Below the pieces are notes generated by a model. That model had not been told where the DNA came from. It searched no databases and worked only from the letters and a program-made list of their open reading frames with translations. A DNA stretch of 64,000 nt from positions 99,366 to 163,365 of the forward strand of contig NZ_CAMFJF010000006.1 of the NCBI RefSeq assembly GCF_945956895.1, read 5' to 3'. How positions within the stretch are numbered: the stretch's first letter is position 1; every line of letters begins with the position of its first letter. A program made the position numbers and the translations under genes. The DNA comes from an uncultured Allobosea sp. GTDB taxonomy: Bacteria; Pseudomonadota; Alphaproteobacteria; Rhizobiales; Beijerinckiaceae. Below are positions 1 through 9,808 of this stretch, piece by piece.

Positions 1-1
1 C

Positions 2-673
2 GACGCCTATTATCTCAACGTGCTCGCCCGCACGGTGCGCGTCGCGGTGATCTGCACGCTGGCCTGCCTGATCATGGGCTTTCCGCTCGCCTATGTACTG
101 GCGCGGACGCAGAGCCGCTTCAAGAACCTGATGGTCATCGCGGTGGTGCTGCCGCTCTTTGTCGGCAATGCGGTGCGTGCGGCCGGCTGGATGACACTCT
201 TCGGCAGCAAGGGCGCGTTCAATGCCTCACTGATGGGCTTGGGGCTGATCGATCAGCCGCTGGAGATCATGTATACCGAGAACGCCGTGCTGATCGGCAT
301 CATCGCGGTCAACCTGCCCTTCATGGTGCTGACGCTGCAGAGCGTGATCGAGGGCATCCCGCGCAATGTCGAGGAGGCCGCCTTCAGCCTCGGCGCCGGC
401 CCTGCCGCGATGTTCCGCCGCGTGCTCTGGCCGTTGGCCTTGCCCGGCATCCTCGCCGGCACGATCCTGACCTTCATCCTGGCGATGAACGCCTATGCCA
501 CGCCGGTGCTGCTGGGCGGGCCGAAATTCCAGATGATGGGACCGCTGGTCTACGGGCAGTTCGCGCAGCAGAACAACTGGCCCTTCGGCGGCGCGATCTC
601 CTTCATCCTGATGACGGCGACGATCCTGCTCACCATGATTGCCCATCTCACCGTGCAGCGGCGCTATCGCTGA
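2..673 (+). CDS. ABC transporter permease, spermidine/putrescine (PotB) type, 5' truncated
   Basis: Inner-membrane permease of a polyamine-type ABC importer. The reading frame is open at the left edge (it already reads D-A-Y-Y-L-N before the first possible GTG at 20), so the N-terminus lies outside the window. Several hydrophobic helices are visible. The cytoplasmic EAA loop that docks the ATPase is seen as EEAAFSLGAGPAAMFRRVLW, followed by LPGI, which is typical of PotB/PotH-like proteins. The C-terminus is intact (stop at 671-673). Its partners (second permease, ATPase, binding protein) must lie to the left or elsewhere. The next gene is convergent, 51 bp away. The substrate class is inferred from family resemblance only. 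Confidence 0.85.
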   Translation, partial: DAYYLNVLARTVRVAVICTLACLIMGFPLAYVLARTQSRFKNLMVIAVVLPLFVGNAVRAAGWMTLFGSKGAFNASLMGLGLIDQPLEIMYTENAVLIGIIAVNLPFMVLTLQSVIEGIPRNVEEAAFSLGAGPAAMFRRVLWPLALPGILAGTILTFILAMNAYATPVLLGGPKFQMMGPLVYGQFAQQNNWPFGGAISFILMTATILLTMIAHLTVQRRYR

Positions 674-724
674 GACGGTAATGCATTTCGTCGAGGCCTG
701 GACCGCGCCGCTTTCCCCTGAGGA

Positions 725-1222
725 TCAGCCCGCTTCGAGCAGCAGCGCGTAGATGTCCTCTCCGCCTGCGGCACTACGGATACGGTCGCGGATCTCGGCC
801 GGGCGCAGGTGCCTGGCGATGCAGGCCAGCGCGTCGATGCGGCCTTGCCCGCCATTCACGGGTGTCAGGACCATGCAGACGATATCGACGGGTGCGCCGT
901 CGATCGCCTCATAGGCGATCGGTTTCTCCAATCGCGCCAGCAGGCCGAAGGGCTCGGCGAGACCTTCGACCGGCGCATGCGGCATCGCCAGCCCGCCGCC
1001 GACGCCGGTGGAGCCCAAGGCCTCGCGCCGGTTCAATGCATCGAGGATCGCGGCTTCGGGCAGTGCAAGCTGTTCGGCCGCCTTCTTCGCGAGGGCGCGG
1101 AAGAGGGCGGGCTTGGTCGCGGCGGAGAGCCTGACGATGGAACGCGGGCGGATGATGTCGGATGGGATCATGCAGATGTCTTTCTGCGCGCCCGGCTGGG
1201 AAGGCCGGGTGGCGAGGCTCAC
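725..1222 (-). CDS. PTS EIIA / PtsN-like regulatory protein in the kdp operon
   Basis: EIIA-Ntr-type domain of the nitrogen phosphotransferase system. The pattern LGSTGVGGGLAMPHAPVEG holds the phosphorylatable His (residue 82 from the GTG, 65 from the internal ATG). A GTG at 1222 overlaps the kdpE stop by four bases (GTGA). An ATG at 1169-1171 gives a protein starting MIPSDIIRPR, closer to the usual PtsN start, with an AAAGA stretch upstream, so the start is uncertain. It is the last gene of the kdp operon. PtsN is known in other proteobacteria to bind KdpD and modulate kdp expression, so a role in potassium control is a reasonable inference. It may be a second paralogue besides an rpoN-linked ptsN elsewhere. 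Confidence 0.85.
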   Translation of the reverse strand: MSLATRPSQPGAQKDICMIPSDIIRPRSIVRLSAATKPALFRALAKKAAEQLALPEAAILDALNRREALGSTGVGGGLAMPHAPVEGLAEPFGLLARLEKPIAYEAIDGAPVDIVCMVLTPVNGGQGRIDALACIARHLRPAEIRDRIRSAAGGEDIYALLLEAG

Positions 1223-1911
1223 TCGGCTTCGCGCAGGCGATAGCCGACGCCGGTCTCGGTGGTGATGTATTGCGGCTGGTCGGGGATGCGCTCGATCTTC
1301 TGGCGTAACTGCCGGACATAGACGCGCAGATACTGCACATCGGCCGAGGCGCCCCAGACCTGTTTCATCAGGAACTGGTGGGTCAGCACCTTGCCGGCAT
1401 GCTGCACGAGGATACGCAGGATGTCGTATTCCTTGGGCGAGAGCTTCACCTCCTGCTCGCCCAGCCTGACGATGCGCTTGACCAGATCGACCGAGAGTTC
1501 ACCGGTCTGGAAGATCGGCTTCTCGCCCTGCTGCTGCAATTTGTGGCGCAAGGCGACCCGCAGGCGCGCCGCCAATTCCTTCATGCCAAAAGGCTTGGTG
1601 ACATAGTCGTCGGCGCCGTTCTCGAGGGCCTCGACGATGCCGGCCTCGTCGGTGCGGCTCGACAGGATGACGATCGGCAAGGCGAGCGCTTCGGCGCGCC
1701 ATTTCTGCAGAAGCTCCTGCCCGGAGATATCCGGCAGGCCGAGATCGAGGATGACGAGATCGGGCAAGTCCTCGGCTATGCGCTCGATCGCCTCGCGTGC
1801 CGTCGCGGCCTCGCGGATGGCATAGCCCTCGGTCGAGAGGCCGACGCGCAGCAGGCGGCGGATCGCCGGCTCATCGTCCACGACCAGCACCTTGATGTCC
1901 GTTGCCGTCAT
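1219..1911 (-). CDS. kdpE: KdpE, response regulator for potassium uptake
   Basis: OmpR/PhoB-type response regulator (230 aa) that activates kdpFABC when phosphorylated by KdpD. The receiver domain (about 1-120) shows VDDE at 11-14, the phosphoacceptor Asp56 in VILDLGLP, and a TKPFG lysine motif. The winged-helix DNA-binding domain occupies the C-terminal half and includes [20 protein letters not shown] and a QLRQKIE recognition helix. The start overlaps the kdpD stop by ATGA, indicating translational coupling. The PtsN-like gene follows with a four-base overlap. Confidence 0.96.
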   Translation of the reverse strand: MTATDIKVLVVDDEPAIRRLLRVGLSTEGYAIREAATAREAIERIAEDLPDLVILDLGLPDISGQELLQKWRAEALALPIVILSSRTDEAGIVEALENGADDYVTKPFGMKELAARLRVALRHKLQQQGEKPIFQTGELSVDLVKRIVRLGEQEVKLSPKEYDILRILVQHAGKVLTHQFLMKQVWGASADVQYLRVYVRQLRQKIERIPDQPQYITTETGVGYRLREAE

Positions 1912-4616
1912 GTCTGCGGTTCCAATGGCTCGGGCTGGAGTTCGGCCGGCATGCGGATGGTGAAGACCGCGCCGCTGCGGTCCGTCCGGTTGGCCGCGGT
2001 GATCGTGCCGCCCATCGCCTCGACGAAGCCGCGGCAGATGGCGAGGCCGAGCCCGGTTCCGGCGCGGACCTGATCGCCCTTGCGGACGCGGTAGAAGCTG
2101 TCGAAAACGCGCTCGAGATCGGTGGGCGGCAGGCCTGGCCCCTCGTCGGTCATCGTCACCAGAACCTCGCGGCCCTGCTGCCGGGCGCGGATGACGATGG
2201 CGCTGCCGGCGGGCGCGTATTTCGCGGCGTTGTCGAGCAGGTTGAACAGCACCTGCTCGAACAGGACGGGGTCGAGCCTGAGCATCGGCAGGTCGTCCGG
2301 CAGAGCGGTCTCGACGTTGTGGCCGGCGGTGATCTTGTTGGCGCGGCGCAACGCGCTGCCAACGACATCGGCGACATCGACCAGCGCCGCGTTCGGCTCC
2401 ATCGCGCCGGATTCGATCCGGGTCATGTCGAGGAGATTGGCGATGAAGCGGTTGAGCCGTTCGGACTCGTCGATCACGGTCGCGAGCAGGGCGAAGCGAT
2501 CTTCTTCCGGCAAAGCCTGACGATAGTCGCGCAAGGTGCCGGCCGCGCCCATGATCGAGGCCAGCGGCGTCTTCAGGTCATGCGAGATCGAGGTCAGGAG
2601 GGCCGAGCGCAGGCGGTCGGCCTCGGCCGCGAGCTTGGCACGGTCGACATCGGCGACGAGCTGGATGCGCTCGATGGCGACGGCGGCCTGGTCGGCCAGC
2701 GCATCGAGCAGGCGCTGCTGTTCCGGTGTCAGCAGCGGGCCGTCTTTGTCGTCGTCGAGGCCGATCACGCCGATCGCGGTGCGGCCGGTGCGCAGGGGCA
2801 GGTAGAGCCGCTTGGCGCCGGGCAGCGTGTCGGCGCCGCGACCGGCCGGGCGGTCATGCTCCCAGGCCCAGCGCGCGGCGGCGATATCGGCATCGACCAG
2901 GGTGTCGTCGGGCGGATAGCCGGCGCGGACCGTGAGCGTGCCCTCGTCCGGCATCAGGATGACCACGCGCAGGCGCAGCATCGAGGCGATCTGGAAGGCG
3001 CTGGCCCAGAGCACGTCGTCGAGCGTGCCGGTGCCGGCGAGCTTCTTCGAGAAGAGATAGAGGTCCTCGGTGGTGCGGACGCGCTGGCGGGCGGCATTGG
3101 CCTGGCGCTGGACGCGGGCGGTAAGGTTCGAGGCGATCAGGGCGACGAGCAGGAAGAAGCCGAGCGCGACGACATTTTCGGGATCGGCGATCGTGAGCGT
3201 ATAGATCGGCGGGATGAAGAAGAAATTCAGCGCGAGCGCACTGAGGATCGAGGCGAACAGGGCCGGCCACAGCCCCGCAGTCACGGCCGAGACGAGCACG
3301 GCGGTGAGGAAGACGAGCGCGATATTGCGCAGGTCCATGATTTGGCTGAGCAGTTCCGCCGCGCCGAGCGCTGCCGCGACATAGGCCAGTGCTGCGAGAT
3401 AGGGCCGGGGCGAGAAGCTGGGCTTGCCGCTGGCCGAGACGCCGGCATCCGCCTCCGGCGGCTGGTCCCGCAAGGCGACGACATGGACGCCGATATCGCC
3501 GGCGCGGCTGATCAATTCATGCGAGACGGAAGGCTTCAGCCATTCGCGCCAGCGCGGCTTGGCCGGCTTGCCGACGATGATCTGGGTGACGTTGCCGGCA
3601 GCCGCGTGTCGGAGGATTTCGCCCGCCACGTCCTGTCCGGGCAAGGTGATCGCCTCGGCGCCGAGCTGTGTCGCGAGCCTCAGCGCATTGGCGACTCGCG
3701 TCTTCGCCGCTTCCGACAGGGCGGCGGCCTGCGGCGTCTCGACATAGAGCGCGCTCCAGGGCGCGCGCAGGCGGTCGGCCTGCCGCTTGGCATGGCGGAT
3801 CAGGGCGGGCGCCCCGACGCTGTCGTCGATACAGACCAGGATGCGCTCGCCTGCCGCCCAGGGGCCGGAGATCGCATGTTCCTGCATATGGCTGAGGAGC
3901 TGGTCGTCGACCCGCTGCGCGGTGCGGCGCAGCGCCAGCTCGCGCAGCGCCGTCAGATTGCCCGGCGAGAAATAATTGGCGACGGCGCGCTTGGCGGTCT
4001 TGCCGAGATAGACCTTGCCTTCTTCGAGGCGCTTGATCAGGTCCGCCGGCGTCAGGTCGATGATCTCGATATCGTCGGCGCGGTCGACGATCGAATCCGG
4101 CACGGTCTCGCGCACGCGGATGCGGGTGATCTGGGCTACGACGTCGTTCAGGCTCTCGACATGCTGGATGTTGAGCGTGGTGTAGACGTCGATGCCGCGC
4201 GACAGCAATTCCTCGACATCGAGATAGCGCTTGGGGTGTCGGCTGCCGGGCGCGTTGCTGTGGGCGAGCTCGTCGACGAGGACGAGAGCTGGGCGGCGCG
4301 CCAGGATCGCGTCGAGGTCCATTTCGTCGAGCGCGCGGCCCTTGTAGTCGACGAGCCGGCGCGGGACGATCTCGAAGCCGTCGACCAAGCTTTTCGTCTC
4401 GCTGCGGCCATGGGTCTCGACGACGCCGATCACGACATCGACGCCCTCGGCCCGGCGGGCGCGGCCGGAGGTCAGCATCTCATAGGTCTTGCCGACGCCC
4501 GGCGCCGCGCCGAGGAAGATCTTCAGGCGCCCGCGCCCCTCGCGCTGGGCACTCGCCAGCAGCGCCTCGGGGGAGGGCCTGCCTCTCGTCTCGCGATGGC
4601 TGTCGGCGATGGTCAT
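1908..4616 (-). CDS. kdpD: KdpD, potassium/turgor sensor histidine kinase
   Basis: Full-length (902 aa) membrane kinase partner of KdpE. The N-terminal KdpD domain has Walker [10 protein letters not shown] (about 36-44) and Walker [10 protein letters not shown] (about 111-119). A universal-stress-protein-like domain begins near 257 (RILVCIDDS). Four closely spaced transmembrane helices lie at about 405-500. A GAF-like region follows, then HisKA with phosphoacceptor His679 (SISHDLKTP), and a HATPase with N-box [12 protein letters not shown] (791-802) and GTGLGLAI (853-860). It sits after kdpC, separated by a GC-rich hairpin that may partly uncouple it from the pump genes. Confidence 0.97.
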   Translation of the reverse strand: MTIADSHRETRGRPSPEALLASAQREGRGRLKIFLGAAPGVGKTYEMLTSGRARRAEGVDVVIGVVETHGRSETKSLVDGFEIVPRRLVDYKGRALDEMDLDAILARRPALVLVDELAHSNAPGSRHPKRYLDVEELLSRGIDVYTTLNIQHVESLNDVVAQITRIRVRETVPDSIVDRADDIEIIDLTPADLIKRLEEGKVYLGKTAKRAVANYFSPGNLTALRELALRRTAQRVDDQLLSHMQEHAISGPWAAGERILVCIDDSVGAPALIRHAKRQADRLRAPWSALYVETPQAAALSEAAKTRVANALRLATQLGAEAITLPGQDVAGEILRHAAAGNVTQIIVGKPAKPRWREWLKPSVSHELISRAGDIGVHVVALRDQPPEADAGVSASGKPSFSPRPYLAALAYVAAALGAAELLSQIMDLRNIALVFLTAVLVSAVTAGLWPALFASILSALALNFFFIPPIYTLTIADPENVVALGFFLLVALIASNLTARVQRQANAARQRVRTTEDLYLFSKKLAGTGTLDDVLWASAFQIASMLRLRVVILMPDEGTLTVRAGYPPDDTLVDADIAAARWAWEHDRPAGRGADTLPGAKRLYLPLRTGRTAIGVIGLDDDKDGPLLTPEQQRLLDALADQAAVAIERIQLVADVDRAKLAAEADRLRSALLTSISHDLKTPLASIMGAAGTLRDYRQALPEEDRFALLATVIDESERLNRFIANLLDMTRIESGAMEPNAALVDVADVVGSALRRANKITAGHNVETALPDDLPMLRLDPVLFEQVLFNLLDNAAKYAPAGSAIVIRARQQGREVLVTMTDEGPGLPPTDLERVFDSFYRVRKGDQVRAGTGLGLAICRGFVEAMGGTITAANRTDRSGAVFTIRMPAELQPEPLEPQT

Positions 4617-4630
4617 GTGGGTCCGCAGGG

Positions 4631-4659
4631 GAAAACGGCGGCGCTTCGCGCGCCGCCGT
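4631..4659 (-). terminator. hairpin between kdpC and kdpD, possible partial terminator
   Basis: On the minus strand a perfect 10-bp GC-rich stem (ACGGCGGCGC / GCGCCGCCGT, 4635-4659) with a 5-nt loop is followed by TTTT. It lies between the kdpC stop (4670) and the kdpD ATG (4616). The U-run is short, so it may attenuate rather than stop transcription, lowering kdpDE relative to kdpFABC. Confidence 0.5.
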
Positions 4660-4669
4660 GGCCTTTGTG

Positions 4670-5275
4670 TCAGCGCTGGGCGGCGCCGTCGAGAGCGAGA
4701 TTTAGCGCGAGCACGTTGACCACGGGCTCACCGAGGAAGCCGAGCTTGCGCGGCTCGACATGGGTATCGATGAGCGCTTTCAGCGTCGCCGGGTCGGCAC
4801 TCCGCGCCTTGGCGACACGCGCGATCTGGAAATAGGCGGCTTCCGGCGAGATATGTGGGTCGAGCCCGCTGCCCGAGGTCGTCACCAGCTCCATCGGCAC
4901 CGGCGCGTCGGGATTCTCGGCCTTGAGCTTCTCGGTCTCAGCCTTGACGCGCTCGATCAGCTTCGGATTGGTCGGTCCGAGATTGGAGCCGCCGGAATTG
5001 GCGGCGTTATAGGGCGCATCGACGGTCTTGGTCGCGTCGCTCGGGTCGGTGCCTGATGTCGCCGAGGGGCGGCCGTGGAAATAGCGCTCGCTGGTGAAGC
5101 TCTGGCCGATCAGGCTGGAGCCGATGATCTTGCTGTCCTTCTCGATCAGGCTGCCATTGGCCTGGCGCGGGAAGACGGCCTGGGCGATGCCGGTCATGGC
5201 GAGCGGGTAGGCGAGGCCGGTGATCGCTGCAAGCGCGACGATCATCACGAGGGCGGGGCGGATCTGCTTGAGCAT
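4670..5275 (-). CDS. kdpC: KdpC, potassium-transporting ATPase subunit C
   Basis: Small accessory subunit (201 aa) of the KdpFABC high-affinity potassium pump. It has one N-terminal transmembrane helix ([20 protein letters not shown], about residues 8-27) and a periplasmic domain. The family signature FHGRPSA lies at about 66-72. [20 protein letters not shown] and [12 protein letters not shown] follow in the C-terminal part. It is separated from kdpB by a 172-bp gap that contains a long perfect inverted repeat, which is unusual inside this operon. Confidence 0.97.
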   Translation of the reverse strand: MLKQIRPALVMIVALAAITGLAYPLAMTGIAQAVFPRQANGSLIEKDSKIIGSSLIGQSFTSERYFHGRPSATSGTDPSDATKTVDAPYNAANSGGSNLGPTNPKLIERVKAETEKLKAENPDAPVPMELVTTSGSGLDPHISPEAAYFQIARVAKARSADPATLKALIDTHVEPRKLGFLGEPVVNVLALNLALDGAAQR

Positions 5276-5308
5276 GGTTGTGGCTCCTTAAAGCCCGTTT
5301 GAAATTCC

Positions 5309-5432
5309 CTCAGCCCTCATCCTGAGGAGCAGCCACAGGCTGCGTCTCGAAGGATGGTCCAGGAGGCTCCGGAACCATCTGGAGCATCCTTCGAGACGCA
5401 GCCTGTGGCTGCTCCTCAGGATGAGGGCTGAG
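5309..5432. repeat. 48-bp perfect inverted repeat (family A, copy 1)
   Basis: The left arm (5309-5356) and right arm (5385-5432) are exact reverse complements over 48 bp, with a 28-bp centre. Each arm carries the cores CCTCATCCTGAGGAGC and GTCTCGAAGGATG, shared with the copy at 17391-17512. It lies between kdpB and kdpC. No T-run follows on either strand, so it is not a standard terminator. It is a dispersed palindromic intergenic element. Confidence 0.9.
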
Positions 5433-5446
5433 TTTTCCAAGCCTCC

Positions 5447-7504
5447 TCAGACGAGGCCGATGGCGGTGATGGCCATGTCGATGGCCTTGATGCCGATGAA
5501 GGGGACGACGAGGCCGCCGAGCCCGTAGACGGCGAGGTTGCGGCTGAGCAGTGCACCGGCGCCGACGGCGCGGTACTTCACCCCCTTCAGCGCGAGCGGG
5601 ATCAGCGCGACGATGATCAGCGCGTTGAAGATGATCGCCGAGAGGATAGCGCTCTGCGGCGTCTGCAGCCCCATGACGTTGAGAGCGCCGAGCTGCGGAT
5701 AGAAGGCCAGGAACATCGCCGGGATGATCGCGAAATACTTGGCGACGTCGTTGGCGATCGAGAAGGTCGTCAGCGCGCCGCGCGTCATCAGGAGCTGCTT
5801 GCCGATCTCGACGATCTCGATGAGCTTGGTCGGGTCGCTATCGAGATCGACCATGTTGCCGGCCTCGCGGGCTGCGACCGTGCCGGTGTTCATGGCGACG
5901 CCGACATCGGCCTGGGCGAGGGCGGGCGCATCGTTGGTGCCGTCACCGCACATGGCGACGAGCTTGCCCTTGGCCTGTTCCTCGCGGATCAGGGCGAGCT
6001 TGTTCTCAGGCGTGGCCTGGGCGAGGAAATCGTCGACCCCGGCCTCGGCCGCGATCGCTGCGGCGGTCATCGGATTGTCGCCGGTGATCATCACCGTGCG
6101 GATGCCCATGCGGCGTAGCTCGGTGAAGCGCTCGCGGATGCCGCCCTTCACGATGTCCTTGAGATGGACGATGCCGAGCAGGCGGCCGTCGCGGGCGACC
6201 GCAAGCGGCGTGCCGCCGGCCTTCGACACCTCGGCAGCGATGGCCTGGATCTCTCTGATGGTCTCGGGCGTGGACCGGGCATCGACGCCCTCGACATATT
6301 TCATGATGGCATCGACGGCGCCCTTGCGGATCTGCGAGCCCTCGAGATCGACGCCGCTCATCCGGCTCTGCGCGGTGAAGGGCACGAAGGTGGCGTGCAG
6401 GGCGCCCATGTCGCGGGCGCGGATGGCGTATTTCTCCTTGGCGAGCACGACGATCGAGCGGCCTTCCGGCGTCTCGTCGGCGAGCGAGGCGATCTGGGCG
6501 GCATCGGCCAGCTCCTGCTCTCCGACGCCGCGCACGGGGCGGAACTCGGTCGCCTGGCGGTTGCCGAGCGTGATCGTACCGGTCTTGTCGAGGAGGAGCG
6601 TATCGACGTCGCCGGCAGCCTCGACGGCGCGGCCGGACATGGCGAGCACGTTGAAGCGCACGAGACGATCCATGCCGGCGATGCCGATGGCCGAGAGCAG
6701 CGCGCCGATCGTGGTCGGGATCAGCGTCACGAACAGCGCGACCAGAACGACGACCGGGATATAGCCGCCGGCATAGGTGGCGAAGCTCGGGATCGTCACG
6801 GTCGCGAGCACGAAGATCAGCGTCATGCCGGCGAGCAGGATGTTGAGCGCGATCTCGTTCGGCGTCTTCTGGCGCTCGGCGCCCTCGACCAGCGCGATCA
6901 TGCGGTCGATGAAGGTCGAGCCGGCGGCAGCAGTGATGCGCACGCGGATCCAGTCGGAGAGCACCTGCGTGCCGCCGGTGACGGCCGAGCGGTCGCCGCC
7001 GGATTCGCGGATCACGGGGGCGGATTCGCCGGTGATCGCGGCTTCGTTGACCGAGGCGACGCCTTCGATGACCTCGCCATCGGAGGGGATGATGTCGCCG
7101 GCTTCGACCAGCACGACATCGCCGACCTTGAGCGAAGTGCCCGGCACGAGCCGGAACAGGCTGCGGTCATCGCCCGAGAGCAGCTTGGCTTCGGTCTCGC
7201 TGCGGGTCTTGCGCAGCGAGTCGGCCTGGGCCTTGCCGCGTCCCTCGGCCACCGCTTCGGCGAAATTGGCGAAGAGCACGGTGAACCAGAGCCAGAGCAC
7301 GATCTGGAAGGAGAAGCCGAGATTGGCGCCTCCCGTAGCAAGGTCCTTCAGGAAAAGGATGGTGGTCAGCGCGGAGACCACGGCGACGACGAACATCACC
7401 GGGTTGCGGGCGAGGCTGCGCGGGTCGAGCTTGCGGAAGGCGTCGGCAAGCGCCGGCAGCAGGATCCGGGCGTCGATCAGGCTCGCGGATTTGGACTGGC
7501 TCAT
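5447..7504 (-). CDS. kdpB: KdpB, potassium-transporting P-type ATPase catalytic subunit
   Basis: P-type ATPase subunit (685 aa) that hydrolyses ATP to drive K+ import by the KdpFABC complex in the inner membrane. The phosphorylation site is Asp306 in DKTGT. The actuator-domain TGES motif is at 158-161; its Ser161 aligns with the serine whose phosphorylation inhibits E. coli KdpB. The hinge motif [14 protein letters not shown] and [18 protein letters not shown] are present, so all catalytic motifs are intact. It follows a small membrane-peptide gene by 33 bp. Confidence 0.98.
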   Translation of the reverse strand: MSQSKSASLIDARILLPALADAFRKLDPRSLARNPVMFVVAVVSALTTILFLKDLATGGANLGFSFQIVLWLWFTVLFANFAEAVAEGRGKAQADSLRKTRSETEAKLLSGDDRSLFRLVPGTSLKVGDVVLVEAGDIIPSDGEVIEGVASVNEAAITGESAPVIRESGGDRSAVTGGTQVLSDWIRVRITAAAGSTFIDRMIALVEGAERQKTPNEIALNILLAGMTLIFVLATVTIPSFATYAGGYIPVVVLVALFVTLIPTTIGALLSAIGIAGMDRLVRFNVLAMSGRAVEAAGDVDTLLLDKTGTITLGNRQATEFRPVRGVGEQELADAAQIASLADETPEGRSIVVLAKEKYAIRARDMGALHATFVPFTAQSRMSGVDLEGSQIRKGAVDAIMKYVEGVDARSTPETIREIQAIAAEVSKAGGTPLAVARDGRLLGIVHLKDIVKGGIRERFTELRRMGIRTVMITGDNPMTAAAIAAEAGVDDFLAQATPENKLALIREEQAKGKLVAMCGDGTNDAPALAQADVGVAMNTGTVAAREAGNMVDLDSDPTKLIEIVEIGKQLLMTRGALTTFSIANDVAKYFAIIPAMFLAFYPQLGALNVMGLQTPQSAILSAIIFNALIIVALIPLALKGVKYRAVGAGALLSRNLAVYGLGGLVVPFIGIKAIDMAITAIGLV

Positions 7505-7537
7505 AAGAGGCTCCAGCGGAAGGGTGTAAGGTCCGGC

Positions 7538-7711
7538 TCAGGCAGCGGCGACGAGGCCGGCGAGCGCCCGGACGAGCAGCAGGACGAGGAACAGCGCGAC
7601 CGTCAGGCCGAGGATGATGGTGGCAGGGCGCGGGGGCGCCCTGTCCTGTTCCTTTGAGACGGCGTCCCGATGGACGGCGTCGCGGCGCAATTGGCGCAGG
7701 CAGCTTGCCAT
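7538..7711 (-). CDS. small single-pass membrane protein between kdpA and kdpB
   Basis: 57-aa open frame starting at ATG 7711 and filling the gap between the kdpA stop (7722) and the kdpB start (7504). The N-terminal 30 residues are charged and basic (MASCLRQLRRDAVHRDAV). A single strongly hydrophobic helix follows (TIILGLTVALFLVLLLVRAL, about 31-50). I do not recognise a named family. Its position and composition suggest a small Kdp accessory subunit or assembly factor, but this is inference. The codon pattern matches its neighbours, and the gap is otherwise unexplained. Confidence 0.6.
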   Translation of the reverse strand: MASCLRQLRRDAVHRDAVSKEQDRAPPRPATIILGLTVALFLVLLLVRALAGLVAAA

Positions 7712-7721
7712 GGCGGCGCCC

Positions 7722-9425
7722 TCAGAAGCTCTGGCCTGCGAGCATGGAGAGATGCTCGACGATCGGGCCGACTGCGAGGGCGGGAAAGAAGGTCAGGCCG
7801 CCGACGATCAGGATGACGCCGACGAGCAGGCCGACGAAGAGCGGGCCGTCGGTCGGGAAGGTGCCGGCCGAGGCGGGCACGGATTTCTTCGCGGCGAGGG
7901 AGCCTGCGATGGCGAGCGCCGGGATGATGACCAGGAAGCGGCCGACCAGCATCGTGATGCCGAGCGTCACGTTGTACCAGAGTGTGTTGGCCGAGAGGCT
8001 GGCGAAGGCCGAGCCGTTATTCGCCGCCGCCGAGGTATAGGCGTAGAGAATCTCGGAAAAGCCGTGCGGGCCGCTATTGCCGGTGGAGGCGACGGCACCG
8101 GGCAGCACCACCGCGATCGCGGTGAAGATCAGCATGCCGGCCGGCAGGCAGAGGATGGCGAGCATCGCCATCTTGACCTCGCGCGCCTCGATCTTCTTGC
8201 CGAGATATTCCGGCGTGCGGCCGACCATCAGGCCGGCGACGAAGATCGCCAGAACGATGAACATCACGATGCCGTAGAAGCCGGCGCCGACGCCGCCGAC
8301 GATGACCTCGCCGAGTTCCATGTTGAGGAGCGGGATCATGCCGCCGAGGGCGGTGAAGCTGCCATGCATGGCGTTGACCGCGCCGCAGGAGGCGGCCGTG
8401 GTGACGACGGCGAAGAGGGTGGAAAGCGGGATGCCGAAGCGCATCTCCTTGCCTTCGAGGTTGCCGCCCTGAAGGCCGAGCGCCTGGACCAGCGGGTTGC
8501 CGGCGGCCTCAGCCCAGTAACAGACGGCGATGCCGGCGATGAACAGGGCGCCCATGGCGGAGAGGATCGCCCAGCCCTGGCGCTCGTTGCCGACCATCCG
8601 GCCGAAGACATTGGTCAGCGCCGCCCCGATCGCGAAGATCGAGACCATCTGGAGGAGATTGGTGATGGCGTCGGGATTCTCGAAGGGATGGGCCGAGTTG
8701 GCGTTGAAGAAGCCGCCACCATTGGTGCCGAGCATCTTGATCGCGAGCTGGGAGGCGACCGGGCCGCGCGCGATGGTCTGCTGCACGCCTTCAAGCGTCG
8801 TCGCTGTCACCGACGGGTCGAGCGTCTGCGGGACGCCGAGGGCGACATAGGCCAGCGTCAGCAGGATGCAGAGCGGCAGCAGGATGTAGAGCGTCGCGCG
8901 GGTGAGATCGACCCAGAAGCTGCCGACCGATTTGGCCGAGGCGCGGGCGAAGCCGCGGATCAGCGCGACGGCGATGGCGATGCCGGTCGCGGCCGAGACG
9001 AAGTTCTGCACGGTCAGGCCGAGCATCTGCGTCAGATAGGACATGGTGCTCTCGCCGCCATAGCCCTGCCAGTTGGTGTTGGTGACGAAGCTCACCGCCG
9101 TGTTGAAGGCGAGGTCGGGTGCGACGCCGCTCATGCCGTCCGGGTTCAGCGGCAGCAGGCCCTGAAAGCGCTGCAGCCCGTAGAGCAGCAGCAGGCCGGC
9201 GAGGTTGAACAGCAGCAGGGCGACCGCATAGGCGCTCCAGTGCTGCTCCTCGCGTTCATGCGTGCCGGCGAGCGCATAGAGCCCGCGCTCGACCGGCGCG
9301 AGCACAGGGGAGAGGACGGTGCGCTCGCCCTTGAAGACGCGCGTGATGTAGCTGCCGAGCGGCTTCACCAAAGCGAGCACGACCGCGCAGAAGACGAGGA
9401 TCTGGATCCAGCCAGAGAGTGTCAT
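7722..9425 (-). CDS. kdpA: KdpA, potassium-transporting ATPase channel-like subunit
   Basis: Multi-spanning K+-binding subunit (567 aa), a member of the superfamily of K+ transporters, that forms the selectivity filter of the Kdp pump. Selectivity-loop-like segments are visible: [56 protein letters not shown] and [15 protein letters not shown]. Each contains the glycine-rich filter region expected in one of the four repeats. Length is normal for the family. It lies 31 bp downstream of kdpF. Confidence 0.98.
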   Translation of the reverse strand: MTLSGWIQILVFCAVVLALVKPLGSYITRVFKGERTVLSPVLAPVERGLYALAGTHEREEQHWSAYAVALLLFNLAGLLLLYGLQRFQGLLPLNPDGMSGVAPDLAFNTAVSFVTNTNWQGYGGESTMSYLTQMLGLTVQNFVSAATGIAIAVALIRGFARASAKSVGSFWVDLTRATLYILLPLCILLTLAYVALGVPQTLDPSVTATTLEGVQQTIARGPVASQLAIKMLGTNGGGFFNANSAHPFENPDAITNLLQMVSIFAIGAALTNVFGRMVGNERQGWAILSAMGALFIAGIAVCYWAEAAGNPLVQALGLQGGNLEGKEMRFGIPLSTLFAVVTTAASCGAVNAMHGSFTALGGMIPLLNMELGEVIVGGVGAGFYGIVMFIVLAIFVAGLMVGRTPEYLGKKIEAREVKMAMLAILCLPAGMLIFTAIAVVLPGAVASTGNSGPHGFSEILYAYTSAAANNGSAFASLSANTLWYNVTLGITMLVGRFLVIIPALAIAGSLAAKKSVPASAGTFPTDGPLFVGLLVGVILIVGGLTFFPALAVGPIVEHLSMLAGQSF

Positions 9426-9456
9426 GGGAGGGCTTTCGAAGCTCTATGCCTCGCGC

Positions 9457-9546
9457 TCAGAAGCGCTCGGGGCGCAGCAGCGCGTAGGTGAGATAGACGA
9501 GCAGGACCGCAGTCACCGCGCCGCCGAGGAGATAGTCGACGAACAT
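9457..9546 (-). CDS. kdpF: KdpF, small stabilising subunit of the Kdp ATPase
   Basis: 29-aa peptide, ATG at 9546 and TGA at 9457. The sequence has a single membrane helix ending in LLVYLTYALLRPERF, the classic C-terminal pattern of KdpF (LxYLxYALlrPErF). KdpF is known to lie at the KdpA-KdpB interface and stabilise the complex. It directly precedes kdpA, as expected. Confidence 0.93.
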   Translation of the reverse strand: MFVDYLLGGAVTAVLLVYLTYALLRPERF

Positions 9547-9558
9547 GGGATGGCTCCT

Positions 9559-9639
9559 TCAGAGCGCGTTGCAGGCCGAGACATAGGCGAGGGCTGCCGC
9601 GAAGAAGCCGAGCACGAGCGCGAGCATGGCGATATCCAT
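9559..9639 (-). CDS. 26-aa membrane peptide, first gene of the kdp operon
   Basis: Open frame of 26 aa from ATG 9639 to TGA 9559: MDIAMLALVLGFFAAALAYV followed by SACNAL. It is one hydrophobic helix with a short polar tail. Similar short peptides (hydrophobic helix ending around Y-x-x-A-C) are often found directly upstream of kdpF in other bacteria and left unannotated. An AAGGA-like stretch (GAAAGGACCACGGCA) lies just upstream of the ATG. Function is unknown. It could be an additional Kdp subunit or a leader peptide coupling translation. Confidence 0.65.
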   Translation of the reverse strand: MDIAMLALVLGFFAAALAYVSACNAL

Positions 9640-9738
9640 TGCCGTGGTCCTTTCGACCGGGCGTTACCGATGGGTCGGCGCGCGCGGACCCGCCTTCCTG
9701 TTGAAGGCGAGGACGCGAGCGGATCGACCATGGGTGGG

Positions 9739-9767
9739 ATTATCGTGCTGGCGACATAGCCGTTCGA
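9739..9767 (-). promoter_or_regulatory. candidate kdp promoter with weak -35
   Basis: Minus strand: TCGAAC, a 17-nt spacer, then GATAAT. The -10 is close to consensus and the -35 is poor, as expected for an activator-dependent promoter. The predicted start is near 9732, about 95 nt upstream of the first peptide ATG. Confidence 0.45.
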
Positions 9768-9788
9768 GACGGCCGGCGCGGTCGCAGA

Positions 9789-9808
9789 ATAGGAATTTTA
9801 TAGGAATT
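9789..9808 (-). promoter_or_regulatory. direct repeat, candidate KdpE operator
   Basis: ATAGGAATT occurs at 9789-9797 and again at 9800-9808, an 11-bp period (one helical turn). OmpR-family regulators such as KdpE typically bind such direct repeats. Relative to the predicted start (~9732) it lies at about -57 to -76, close to the position reported for the E. coli KdpE site (around -55 to -71). Confidence 0.5.

Noticed and set aside
1902-4835. 977-aa plus-strand open frame antisense to kdpD
   Set aside because: Composition is Gln/Asp/Gly/Arg-rich with no domain signature. It mirrors the high-GC codon pattern of kdpD and is a shadow frame.
5309-5432. Inverted repeat as a transcription terminator of kdpB
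   Set aside because: No T-run follows the stem on the minus strand, and kdpC continues the operon. It matches a dispersed repeat family instead.
7614-9491. 625-aa plus-strand open frame over kdpA
   Set aside because: Antisense shadow rich in Glu/Asp/Gly. kdpA on the minus strand is unambiguous.
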